This document shows positions 1 through 6,424 of a stretch of DNA of 6,434 bases, piece by piece. A program made the translations under genes and the position numbers. The stretch covers positions 1 through 6,434 of the forward strand of contig CAJKQZ010000140.1 in NCBI GenBank assembly GCA_905202115.1, written 5' to 3'. The notes beneath the pieces are model-generated. The model saw nothing but the letters and a program-made list of their open reading frames with translations, did not search any database and had not been told where the DNA came from. The DNA is from an uncultured Prevotellaceae bacterium. Lineage in GTDB: Bacteria > Bacteroidota > Bacteroidia > Bacteroidales > Bacteroidaceae. Each line of letters opens with the position of its first letter. Positions within the stretch are counted from its first letter, which is position 1.

Positions 1-8
1 GTTTTTTA

Positions 9-39
9 CCGCACGAAAAAAAATATTTTTTTCGTGCGG
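9..39. terminator. Perfect 14-bp hairpin after the DHH gene, probable transcript end
   Basis: Bases 9-22 pair without mismatch with 26-39 around a three-base loop. The outer half is GC-rich (CCGCACG with CGTGCGG) and the inner half is an A7/T7 tract. It lies 74 bases past the stop codon of the minus-strand DHH phosphoesterase gene, where that transcript would be expected to end. Reading on the minus strand, the T-tract lies inside the stem and the sequence just after the stem is A-rich, so it is not a textbook intrinsic terminator. It could instead serve a plus-strand gene beyond the left edge, act in both directions, or protect a 3' end. A second small palindrome (44-50 with 52-58) lies between it and the gene. 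Confidence 0.45.
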
Positions 40-113
40 GACAGATTTTTCAAAAATCCTTCCTTTACCTATTTTCTGCGGAGCCGCCTTTGGTTCCAGC
101 CTCACGCTCCTTG

Positions 114-1154
114 TCACATGGCAAGACGGTCGCGATATGCCTCGACCGCAGCTTCCGCAATCTTCAACGCCTCGTCCATATTGCAGCACAGCTCTCCGCC
201 GGCGGCATTGAGGTGGCCTCCGCCGTTGAAAAAACGCGCCGCCATTTCGTTGCATGGAAAATCGTCGACCGAGCGGAGCGAAACCCGAATCACCGGCTTT
301 TCCGTATCCTCGCGCAAGGCAATGGAAAGCAGCATACCATGCACCATAAGCGGCATATTCACCAATCCTTCGGCGTCGCCCTTCTGAAATTTGAAGTCCT
401 TCATCTCACTCTGTGTGAGCGTATAGACGCAAGCACGCATGCGGTTGTAAAAATAAAGTTTGCGGTAGAGAATATATCCCATAAGCCGCACACGGTTACG
501 CGAATAATTGTTGTAGACGTTGCGGTAAATCTTGTCTTTGTCTATACCTTTTTCCAAAAGTCTGCCTATGATGTAGAAAATCTCGGGACGCGACGAATTA
601 TAGGCAAAGGCGCCCGTATCTGTCATCATACCGCAATAAATCGCAGCCGCAGCGTCGCTTCCCATAGCAGAATATCCGTCCATTTGCCATATAATGCGGA
701 ACACAAGTTCGCTTGTAGACGACAGTTCGGGATACGAAACCATAAAATCGGCAAAATCGGACGGAGAAAGGTGATGATCGACCATTATTTTCTTTGCCCT
801 GCTCTCGGCGATAACCTGGCCTAACGCGTCGGCGCGGTCGAGACTGTTGTAGTCGAGGCTGAAAATCACGTCGCTCTCCGCTATCAGCCTGTCAGCCTCC
901 GAAGGCGAGGCGTCGTAAAGAACAATCTTGTCCGTACCTTTCATCCACCGCAGAAAATCGGGGAACCTGTTAGGCATTACAACTGAAACATTCTTTCCTT
1001 GCTGGCGCAGGAATTCTGCCAATCCGAGCGACGAACCTATAGCGTCGCCGTCGGGACCCGAATGAGCGGTTATAACAATATTTTCAGCGCAATCCATAAT
1101 CGAACGCCAGCACAGCAGTCCGTTTTCATCAAGTATAGGAGAAAGCATTTTCAT
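114..1154 (-). CDS. DHH/DHHA1 family phosphoesterase, NrnA-like (oligoribonuclease / pAp phosphatase)
   Basis: A complete cytoplasmic protein of 346 residues, the usual size for the NrnA group. It has an N-terminal DHH domain (about 20-190) and a C-terminal DHHA1 domain (about 225-345). The metal-binding motifs are visible: HSGPDGDAIGS with H31, D35 and D37; the LDYNSLDRAD segment with D101; the signature DHH at 126-128; and MMTDTGAF with D179. The DHHA1 substrate-binding loop GGGHLNAAGG is at 311-320, with R294 before it. Relatives are manganese-dependent 3'-5' exonucleases that degrade 2-5 nt RNAs to mononucleotides and often also convert 3'-phosphoadenosine 5'-phosphate to AMP. A role in hydrolysing pApA from cyclic di-AMP turnover is possible and cannot be separated by sequence alone. 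The ATG at 1154 is used; a second ATG lies two codons in. The first 20 residues before the DHH core are weakly conserved in kind. It is the last gene of the purT-rpe-comEC cluster, 52 bases after comEC, with its own candidate promoter. Confidence 0.9.
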   Translation of the reverse strand: MKMLSPILDENGLLCWRSIMDCAENIVITAHSGPDGDAIGSSLGLAEFLRQQGKNVSVVMPNRFPDFLRWMKGTDKIVLYDASPSEADRLIAESDVIFSLDYNSLDRADALGQVIAESRAKKIMVDHHLSPSDFADFMVSYPELSSTSELVFRIIWQMDGYSAMGSDAAAAIYCGMMTDTGAFAYNSSRPEIFYIIGRLLEKGIDKDKIYRNVYNNYSRNRVRLMGYILYRKLYFYNRMRACVYTLTQSEMKDFKFQKGDAEGLVNMPLMVHGMLLSIALREDTEKPVIRVSLRSVDDFPCNEMAARFFNGGGHLNAAGGELCCNMDEALKIAEAAVEAYRDRLAM

Positions 1155-1177
1155 GTACTTTGTTAAAGTTCGGACTG

Positions 1178-1185
1178 CAAAAGTA
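1178..1185 (-). promoter_or_regulatory. Candidate Bacteroidota -7 element for the DHH phosphoesterase gene
   Basis: On the minus strand the bases read TACTTTTG followed by CA, a full match to the Bacteroidota -7 consensus TAnnTTTG. It sits 23 bases before the ATG at 1154, so the leader would be very short. No TTTG is present 19-21 bases further upstream, so the -33 half is missing or weak. It lies in the 52-base gap after comEC, by far the widest gap in the cluster, which fits an internal promoter that lets the last gene be expressed apart from comEC. Confidence 0.5.
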
Positions 1186-1206
1186 AGAAAAAAGGCGGTT
1201 TTTACT

Positions 1207-3393
1207 TTATTCCGCGTACATTTTTAAAGCTTTACGCACTTTCATGTCATAACATTCAACACCGGCCGCAGTGCATTTGCCGGTAATGTCCTTACGCCGG
1301 TAATCCGTAAGATTTTCGTCGAGCACCACCCTTTCTGCGCCCACCTGCCGCAGCCAGGGAGCAATATCGCCCCTAAAACCGCGCACCACGTAAATTGCAT
1401 CAGCCTTAATGGGCGGAATATTAACATTGCGAGAAAAAACAGAATCGAGCAGACAAATGCGCAAACGCCCGAACTGTACCATACAATCGTTACGTTCCAC
1501 CACAGGCGAGGAATATTTTGGCAAAAGCCTTTGCGGCGGCTCAATTCCGCAACGCTGCCAGAAATTGCGGGCCACACCGGCAAGAGAGCGGGCCACAGCG
1601 GAATCGGAAAATCGGGAAGGAGCATAAACATACGATTCATCGGGCGAAACCACAAAGTGAACCGCCGGACATGAAACGCTCTTGTAAAAATAAACTCCGG
1701 CAACGTCTTTTTTCTCCGAATAACCAACCGTTTCGGCTGCAACCGCAGCCACCACGCATGACATGCAGGCCGCAAAAACAGCGATGTTCCTGCTTCGGAA
1801 ATATAATACGGCAAAAAAGAATGCCGCATACACCATAACAACCGTACATAACGAAGGATACACAGCAACCGAAGCCAAAGGCAGACCGCTTATAAAGTCC
1901 AGCACACCGAACAAAAACGAAAGTAACAGCTTTAGTCCTTGCGCCAAAACCGAGGCAACAGGCAACAACCACGAGAACGCAAGATATAAAAGGCCGCCCG
2001 ACACGAGCAGAAACGCCACAGGCACAGCCACAAGATTGCTCAGAATAAAATAAACCGGAAACTGATTGAAATAATAGGCCACGAGAGGAGCTACACCCGC
2101 CTGGGCACAGACCGAAACGGCTGCCATGCCCCACAACTTGCCCGCAACCGGTCTGCGAAGCACAGCCGCAGGCGTTATAACGCGAACAAACATCAGTATG
2201 AAGAACACCGATATAAAAGAGAGCTGAAAACCTATGTCGAAAAGCGACAAAGGGCTAATCAGCAGCATTATGAACGCAGCAGCAAAGAGGTTGTTCAACG
2301 TAATGGCCTTTCGGCCCATGATTACCGCCAACGAAACGAGCGAATACATTATTGCGGCCCTTACAAGCGAAGACGGCATTCCGGCCATAAAGGCATAAAG
2401 CCATATTATAACGATTATAAGCACCTGCGCAGGAATCCTCATACGCCTGGCAAAGCCGCCCGCCGTGAAAAGAAACTGCAAAATGCCGTAAATAATACCG
2501 AGGTGCAGGCCCGACAAAGCCAGCACATGACTTACGCCGGCCGAAGAGAAGAGTTTGCGCGTGGAACCGGTAAGCAAGTGCTTGTCGCCGAGCGTCAAAG
2601 CCGACAGCACAGCGAGTTTGTCCCCTGTAAGACCGGATTGCCCGTACTTTTCCTGCAAACGGTCGCGAAACTGTTTTGCCCGCAAGGAGAAGCGTTCGCC
2701 GAAACTGAGATTGCGACCAATAATTCGGCACGTTTCAGCAAAATCCAGCGGTTTCGCCTTGCCATTAAAGGCGAAAGCCGTTCCCGAAACGCCTGTCCGC
2801 AAAAGATTCGACGCATAATCGGGCTCGTATGGGTTACCCGGATTGGCAGGAGTCCTTACTTCGGCAAAAAACATCACTCCGTCTCCCGTTTTCAGCGTAT
2901 CCAATGCAGGCGAACGCATTGCAGCAAGCTCCACTGTACGGGAAATATCATGAAATTCCCCTGCCTCGTAAAAAGAAGTCAGACGCACGCGCATTCTCGT
3001 CACCTTTTCATACAAATGCGGTCGGTCGGAAACCACTCCCTCGCAGGCAACGGGGCCGTCGGGCCAATCCTGTTTCAGACTATCTTCGGAACGCAGGAAC
3101 AAAAAAGCCCCGAAAAACAAAAAGAATAAGTTCTGCGCTACTCCGAACCAAAGATTTTCCACGGCAGCACGGCGGGAAAATGCCATAACTGCGAGAAAAA
3201 CGGCAAATATCGCGGCCAAAACGAAAAACAACGGCTCGTGGCCGGAAAAACAACCGCGCCCTGCGTTTCCCAAAGCAATACCCATTGCCAAAGGAAGCAC
3301 AAGGCGCAGAAAAGGACTGTTTTCAAAAACATTACCGAGGTTGTCCGGCCGACGACGCGGCATATCTGCACGATTTTTACCGTCTCCGGACAT
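1207..3393 (-). CDS. comEC: ComEC/Rec2 family DNA-uptake channel protein, C-terminal nuclease-like domain degenerate
   Basis: This 728-residue integral inner-membrane protein is predicted to carry incoming single-stranded DNA into the cytoplasm. Residues 28-100 hold three hydrophobic segments. A soluble DUF4131/OB-like domain follows (about 105-225), with the conserved NPGNPYEPDYASNLLRTG stretch at 184-201. The ComEC competence domain runs from about 255 to 555 with many membrane segments. Its family marks are LTLGDK (267-271 region), SHVLALSGLHLGI (288-300), AGMPSSLVRAAIM (337-349) and FDIGFQLSF (385-393). The last 165 residues or so (from 565) resemble the beta-lactamase-like domain of longer ComEC proteins in position and strand pattern, but no HxHxDH motif or other metal-ligand cluster is present, so it should lack nuclease activity. 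The gene starts 18 bases after rpe, so the two are very likely cotranscribed. The ATG at 3393 is the first start after rpe; a later ATG (codon 11, base 3363) is possible. Whether it supports real transformation cannot be told here, as no other competence gene is in view. Confidence 0.93.
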   Translation of the reverse strand: MSGDGKNRADMPRRRPDNLGNVFENSPFLRLVLPLAMGIALGNAGRGCFSGHEPLFFVLAAIFAVFLAVMAFSRRAAVENLWFGVAQNLFFLFFGAFLFLRSEDSLKQDWPDGPVACEGVVSDRPHLYEKVTRMRVRLTSFYEAGEFHDISRTVELAAMRSPALDTLKTGDGVMFFAEVRTPANPGNPYEPDYASNLLRTGVSGTAFAFNGKAKPLDFAETCRIIGRNLSFGERFSLRAKQFRDRLQEKYGQSGLTGDKLAVLSALTLGDKHLLTGSTRKLFSSAGVSHVLALSGLHLGIIYGILQFLFTAGGFARRMRIPAQVLIIVIIWLYAFMAGMPSSLVRAAIMYSLVSLAVIMGRKAITLNNLFAAAFIMLLISPLSLFDIGFQLSFISVFFILMFVRVITPAAVLRRPVAGKLWGMAAVSVCAQAGVAPLVAYYFNQFPVYFILSNLVAVPVAFLLVSGGLLYLAFSWLLPVASVLAQGLKLLLSFLFGVLDFISGLPLASVAVYPSLCTVVMVYAAFFFAVLYFRSRNIAVFAACMSCVVAAVAAETVGYSEKKDVAGVYFYKSVSCPAVHFVVSPDESYVYAPSRFSDSAVARSLAGVARNFWQRCGIEPPQRLLPKYSSPVVERNDCMVQFGRLRICLLDSVFSRNVNIPPIKADAIYVVRGFRGDIAPWLRQVGAERVVLDENLTDYRRKDITGKCTAAGVECYDMKVRKALKMYAE

Positions 3394-3411
3394 CGGATTT
3401 GCAAGAAAACA

Positions 3412-4065
3412 TTATTCCAAAGACTTCAAGGCATCGATTTCCGCCTCGGGATTCGGAGAATTGAAGATTGCCGAACCTGCAACAAGCACATCGGCACCGG
3501 CGTCTACGAGAAGTTTTCCTGTCTCTACGTTAACGCCGCCGTCGACTTCGATCAAAGCGCCCGAACCTGATTCGTCTACAAGTTTACGCAGCTTTTCCAC
3601 CTTACGAAGCGAGTGTTCGATAAAACGCTGTCCCCCGAAACCGGGATTTACCGACATAATCAAGGCCAGGTCAAGGTCGCAAATCACATCTTCAAGCATG
3701 GAAACCGGAGTAGACGGGTTAAGCGTGGCACCGGCAAGCATTCCGGCAGCATGAATCTGCTGGATAACGCGATGAAGATGAGGACAAACCTCCACATGTA
3801 CGTTCATCAGATAAGCTCCTGCCGCCTTTACTTCATCAACATACTTTTCGGGATGTACAATCATGAGATGAACATCGAGAGGTTTGCGTGCGCATTTCGC
3901 AACTGCCTTAATCACAGGAAATCCGAAGGAAATATTAGGAACGAATACGCCGTCCATAACATCAAGGTGGAGCCAGTCGGCACGGCTTGCGTTAAGCATT
4001 TCCACATCGCGCTCCAGATTTGCAAAATCTGCGGAAAGAAGCGACGGAGATATAATCGGATTCAT
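3412..4065 (-). CDS. rpe: Ribulose-phosphate 3-epimerase
   Basis: This cytoplasmic enzyme interconverts D-ribulose 5-phosphate and D-xylulose 5-phosphate in the non-oxidative pentose phosphate pathway, which feeds ribose 5-phosphate to nucleotide synthesis. From the ATG at 4065 the protein has 217 residues, the normal family length, and opens with the typical IISPSLLSADF. It is a TIM barrel with all signatures: HLDVMDG with H33, D35 and D38; PLDVHLMI with H66; SVNPGFGGQ at 138-146 for phosphate and loop binding; IEVDGGV with D175; and AGSAIF at 196-201. H33, D35, H66 and D175 match the metal ligands, and D35 and D175 the acid-base pair. The open frame extends to a TTG at 4095, which would overlap purT by 14 bases and add ten atypical residues, so the ATG is preferred. 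It follows purT by 16 bases and precedes comEC by 18, which points to one transcript. Confidence 0.96.
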   Translation of the reverse strand: MNPIISPSLLSADFANLERDVEMLNASRADWLHLDVMDGVFVPNISFGFPVIKAVAKCARKPLDVHLMIVHPEKYVDEVKAAGAYLMNVHVEVCPHLHRVIQQIHAAGMLAGATLNPSTPVSMLEDVICDLDLALIMSVNPGFGGQRFIEHSLRKVEKLRKLVDESGSGALIEVDGGVNVETGKLLVDAGADVLVAGSAIFNSPNPEAEIDALKSLE

Positions 4066-4081
4066 TTCGAAGAGGGATTTT

Positions 4082-5248
4082 TCAATAAACTTCAACCTTT
4101 GCGGCGGTGGCCTTTGCCTTGTCGCGCAAAGCGTCTATATCGCAACCCACATTGTCATAGGCAAGCGCCACGCCAAGCCGGCGATGCGACCACGCTTTCG
4201 GCTTGCGGAATATACGCAGGTCGGTACGTGGCTCGGCAAGTGCCTCCTCCAGCCCTTTGAAGCGGGGTTGTCCGTCGGTTTCTATAGGAGAAAGTATGGC
4301 AGCGCTTGCTCCGGCGCGCAGCTGTTCGATCATCGGAATCGGAAGACCGAGAACGGCGCGCAGATGCAGCTCGAATTCGTTAAGGTTCTGCGTCTGCGCG
4401 AGCGTAACCATGCCAGTATCGTGCGGCCTCGGGGAAAGTTCCGAGAAATATACGCCGTTTTCGTTGCTGATAAAGAATTCCACGCCCCATATTCCGCTTC
4501 CGGTAAGCGCGGCAGTCACTTCGGCCGCCATATGCTGGGCTTCTTTAAGGTGTTCGGGCGATACTACGGCCGGCTGATAGCTTTCACGATAATCACCGTG
4601 CTTCTGAACGTGTCCGATAGGAGCGCAGAAAAGCGTAGGTCCGTTGCTTTGCGTAACCGTAAGCAATGTTATTTCGAAATCGAAGCGCACAAATTCCTCT
4701 ACTATCACTTCGTTTATATCGCCGCGGCTTCCGCTGCAGCTGCATTCCCATGCAGCCTGCAAATCTTCGGGAACGCGCACAAGCGACTGCCCGTGGCCGG
4801 ACGATGACATGAGAGGCTTAACCACGCAGGGGAAGCCTATTTCGGTTGCAGCCGCTTTCAATTCCTGCAATGTCGAGGCATAGCGATAACGGGCGGTTTT
4901 AAGTCCGAGTTCCTTTGCCGCGAGATCGCGTATGGCCCTGCGATTCATGGTAAAGTTCACCGCTTTTGCGCTCGGCACCACTTGTATTCCCTCGCGCTCG
5001 AAGTCGTAAAGTCGTTCGGTGCGGATAGCTTCTATCTCGGGCACTATAATATCAGGCTTGTGACGTTCCACCACGCGGGCGAGTGCGTCTCCGTCGAGCA
5101 TACTGAACACTTCACAGTCGTCGGCCACCTGCATTGCAGGAGCGTCGGCGTAAGAATCGCAGGCTATAACGTGCTGCCCGAGACGTTGGGCGGCAATGAC
5201 AAATTCCTTGCCCAGTTCGCCTGAACCGAGCAACAGTATTTTTTTCAT
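4082..5248 (-). CDS. purT: Formate-dependent phosphoribosylglycinamide formyltransferase (GAR transformylase 2)
   Basis: PurT uses ATP and formate to formylate glycinamide ribonucleotide, the third step of purine synthesis, without needing 10-formyltetrahydrofolate. The 388-residue product is close to the E. coli length (392). It belongs to the ATP-grasp superfamily: an N-terminal GAR-binding domain (GSGELGKEF at 8-16, DSYADAPAMQVAD at 31-43, IVPEIEAI at 68-75), a central ATP-grasp domain with the KPLMSSSGHGQS loop (144-155) and the FSELSPRPHDTGMVTL segment (268-283) carrying Mg ligand E270, and a C-terminal part with RRLGVALA (356-363) for substrate binding. Other conserved blocks include RFDFEITLLTV (188-198), GDYRESYQP (218-226) and GVEFF (255-259). 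Residue 152 is His where E. coli has Lys in SSGKGQ. The ATG at 5248 gives the canonical N-terminus; the upstream bases are A/T-rich with no Shine-Dalgarno, normal for Bacteroidota. It heads the purT-rpe-comEC-DHH cluster and has a candidate promoter 65-97 bases upstream. Confidence 0.97.
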   Translation of the reverse strand: MKKILLLGSGELGKEFVIAAQRLGQHVIACDSYADAPAMQVADDCEVFSMLDGDALARVVERHKPDIIVPEIEAIRTERLYDFEREGIQVVPSAKAVNFTMNRRAIRDLAAKELGLKTARYRYASTLQELKAAATEIGFPCVVKPLMSSSGHGQSLVRVPEDLQAAWECSCSGSRGDINEVIVEEFVRFDFEITLLTVTQSNGPTLFCAPIGHVQKHGDYRESYQPAVVSPEHLKEAQHMAAEVTAALTGSGIWGVEFFISNENGVYFSELSPRPHDTGMVTLAQTQNLNEFELHLRAVLGLPIPMIEQLRAGASAAILSPIETDGQPRFKGLEEALAEPRTDLRIFRKPKAWSHRRLGVALAYDNVGCDIDALRDKAKATAAKVEVY

Positions 5249-5312
5249 AGTTTTGTATTAAAAATCACACATTGCATTAACGACAGCCGCCTGCTTTCAC
5301 AGCCACGGCCGC

Positions 5313-5345
5313 CGAATATAAAACAAAAGTCAGCTCAACATCAAA
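5313..5345 (-). promoter_or_regulatory. Candidate promoter for the purT cluster
   Basis: On the minus strand, TTTG (5345-5342), a 21-base spacer and TATATTCG (5320-5313) resemble the Bacteroidota promoter TTTG-N19-21-TAnnTTTG, with one mismatch in the -7 box. Transcription would begin near 5305, giving a leader of roughly 55-60 bases before the purT ATG. No better match was found between the sigma gene and purT. The leader contains GC-rich stretches with GGCGGC repeats, but I recognise no riboswitch in it. Confidence 0.35.
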
Positions 5346-5354
5346 TCCAACTGT

Positions 5355-5379
5355 GTTCCGTCGAGAAGGCGGACGGAAC
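5355..5379. repeat. Short inverted repeat upstream of purT
   Basis: GTTCCGTC (5355-5362) and GACGGAAC (5372-5379) form a perfect 8-bp inverted repeat around a 9-base spacer. It lies 10 bases upstream of the -33 half of the candidate purT promoter, where an operator could sit. There is no T-tract on either side, so a terminator is unlikely. An 8-bp match can arise by chance, so the call is weak. Confidence 0.25.
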
Positions 5380-5462
5380 GGTAGGAATGAGCAAAAAATC
5401 TGATAAAATCCAACGTGCTTTCACGAGGAGACTGTTCTTTTTGTAAAAAATGCACCATAGGC

Positions 5463-5515
5463 AACAATAGTTATGTTCGTAATATGATATTCTATCAACG
5501 AACATAACTATTGTT
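5463..5515. terminator. Perfect 18-bp inverted repeat after the sigma factor gene, probable terminator or 3'-end hairpin
   Basis: Bases 5463-5480 pair without mismatch with 5498-5515. Inside, TGATA (5485-5489) pairs with TATCA (5493-5497) around TTC, so the whole folds as a 23-bp hairpin with one 4-base bulge. It begins 23 bases after the stop codon of the minus-strand sigma gene, where the transcript should end. On the minus strand the stem is followed by GCC, without a T-tract; on the plus strand it is followed by TTTATT. The polarity of a classical intrinsic terminator would thus fit plus-strand transcription, although no plus-strand gene is seen to its left. It may work as a protective or processing hairpin, a bidirectional terminator, or be a remnant of a small repeat element. 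Confidence 0.55.
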
Positions 5516-5538
5516 TTATTATAAAGTGCGCGTATTTT

Positions 5539-6132
5539 TCAATAAATGGCAAGAACAATGCCCCGTTCTTCAACCATTTTGCGCAAGTTTATCAGTCCGT
5601 AGCGCATACGTCCGAGAGCTGTATTTATGCTTACGCCTGTGGCTTCGGCTATTTCCTTGAAACTAAGATTCTGGTAGAAACGCATGTAAACCACTTCCCG
5701 CTGCGCCTCGGGCAGTTCTTTAATCAGACGCTCCACGTCGGCCAACGATTGCTCGGTTATCATTTTCATCTCTATCGTCGTATCGCACAAGGCCGCATTG
5801 TTGAATATGTCGAACTCTTCACTGTCGTTCGACACGAGGTTGGCGTTCTTGTCCTGACGATACTTGTCGATTATCAGATTATGGGCTATACGAGTGAGCC
5901 ATGCCGAGAACTTGCCGCTTTCAACATATCGGCCCTGCTGTATGGTTACGATAGCTTTTACGAACGTTTCCTGGAAAATGTCATTTGCCGCGTCTTCGTT
6001 ATGAACAAGAAACAGGATATAAGAATAAAGTTTTTGCTGATAGCGCGACAAAAGCACATCGAACGCAGAATTATCGCCTCCCGCATAAATTTCAACCAAT
6101 CTTTCATCGGTCAGTTTGCACAAGTTTTCCAT
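5539..6132 (-). CDS. RNA polymerase sigma factor, sigma-70 family (ECF type)
   Basis: This 197-residue protein has only sigma regions 2 and 4, the ECF layout, and would bind core RNA polymerase to direct it to a set of promoters. Region 2 covers about 22-95: the DIFQETFVKA helix (51-60) for core binding, and KFSAWLTRIAHNLIIDKYR (74-92) for -10 recognition and melting. An acidic, asparagine-rich linker follows (96-125). Region 4 covers about 135-188, with LPEAQREVVYMRF and the helix-turn-helix SFKEIAEATGVSINTALGRMR (157-177), which would contact the -35 region. The tail GIVLAIY is short. The frame extends upstream to a TTG at 6174, but the ATG at 6132 starts at the normal sigma N-terminus and follows an A-rich, AAGAAG-containing leader typical of the phylum, so it is preferred. 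The gene has its own strong promoter and is bounded by hairpins. No anti-sigma gene lies next to it on the downstream side; its regulon cannot be inferred. Confidence 0.93.
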   Translation of the reverse strand: MENLCKLTDERLVEIYAGGDNSAFDVLLSRYQQKLYSYILFLVHNEDAANDIFQETFVKAIVTIQQGRYVESGKFSAWLTRIAHNLIIDKYRQDKNANLVSNDSEEFDIFNNAALCDTTIEMKMITEQSLADVERLIKELPEAQREVVYMRFYQNLSFKEIAEATGVSINTALGRMRYGLINLRKMVEERGIVLAIY

Positions 6133-6206
6133 TACTTCTTGTTTTTTGATTTTTTTAAGAGTATTGGTGTGCAATAGGCGTCATAATTTTTCGTTCAACA
6201 TCGTCA

Positions 6207-6237
6207 CAAACATACACATTTATAATTTAACGACAAA
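6207..6237 (-). promoter_or_regulatory. Bacteroidota-type promoter of the sigma factor gene
   Basis: On the minus strand, TTTG (6237-6234), a spacer of exactly 19 bases and TATGTTTG (6214-6207) match the Bacteroidota primary promoter TTTG-N19-21-TAnnTTTG at every defined base. Transcription would begin near 6200, leaving a leader of about 65-70 bases before the ATG at 6132. The match suggests that the housekeeping sigma factor transcribes this sigma gene rather than the gene being purely self-activated. Confidence 0.75.
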
Positions 6238-6380
6238 GTTTTTTTCTTCTTTTTATCCTGTTGGCCGCAAAAGGCTACCTGACGGAGAAGGATATAATAT
6301 GCGTTCACCAAATGCGCGTCCAAGACAGACAAAAACGGTCACCCGCCAAGTATTTGAAAATCAACAGGTGTATATATGAC

Positions 6381-6424
6381 AAAAAATATGTCTGAGATAT
6401 TTTAAATTATCTCAGACATATTTT
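6381..6424 (-). terminator. Hairpin with T-tract, probable terminator of a minus-strand gene beyond the right edge
   Basis: Bases 6383-6399 pair perfectly with 6408-6424 (17 bp, arms carrying TATGTCTGAGATA) around an 8-base A/T loop. On the minus strand the stem runs into six T residues (6386-6381), the layout of an intrinsic terminator although the stem is AT-rich. This implies a minus-strand gene to the right of the window that ends here and separates the sigma gene from it. The bases past the right arm repeat AATTATCTC (6405-6413 and 6426-6434), so the structure may be part of a longer repeat cut off by the window edge. Confidence 0.55.

Noticed and set aside
90..824. Plus-strand open frame of 244 codons opposite the DHH gene
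   Set aside because: It is antisense to a gene with all catalytic motifs in place and has no protein family character of its own.
1188..1203. A-tract, GGCGG, T-tract between comEC and the DHH gene, considered as a terminator
   Set aside because: The pairing would be only A-T pairs around a GC loop, which is unstable; the stretch is better explained as A/T-rich sequence next to the -7 element.
3884..4807. Plus-strand open frame of 307 codons opposite purT and rpe
   Set aside because: It lies antisense to two genes with unmistakable conserved motifs, shows no recognisable domain, and spans the purT-rpe junction; it is a frame shadow.
5249..5462. Purine-responsive riboswitch or small RNA in the region upstream of purT
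   Set aside because: I see no purine-riboswitch core, no adequate plus-strand promoter, and only short GC-rich repeats; nothing supports a specific RNA.
6155..6184. Nine-codon frame (MTPIAHQYS) in the sigma gene leader, considered as a regulatory leader peptide
   Set aside because: A frame this short is expected by chance, there is no run of regulatory codons, and no attenuator-like pair of alternative hairpins was seen beside it.
6116..6379. Plus-strand 87-codon frame upstream of the sigma gene
   Set aside because: It begins inside the sigma gene on the opposite strand, covers the sigma promoter, and its translation has no domain or membrane pattern that supports a real gene.
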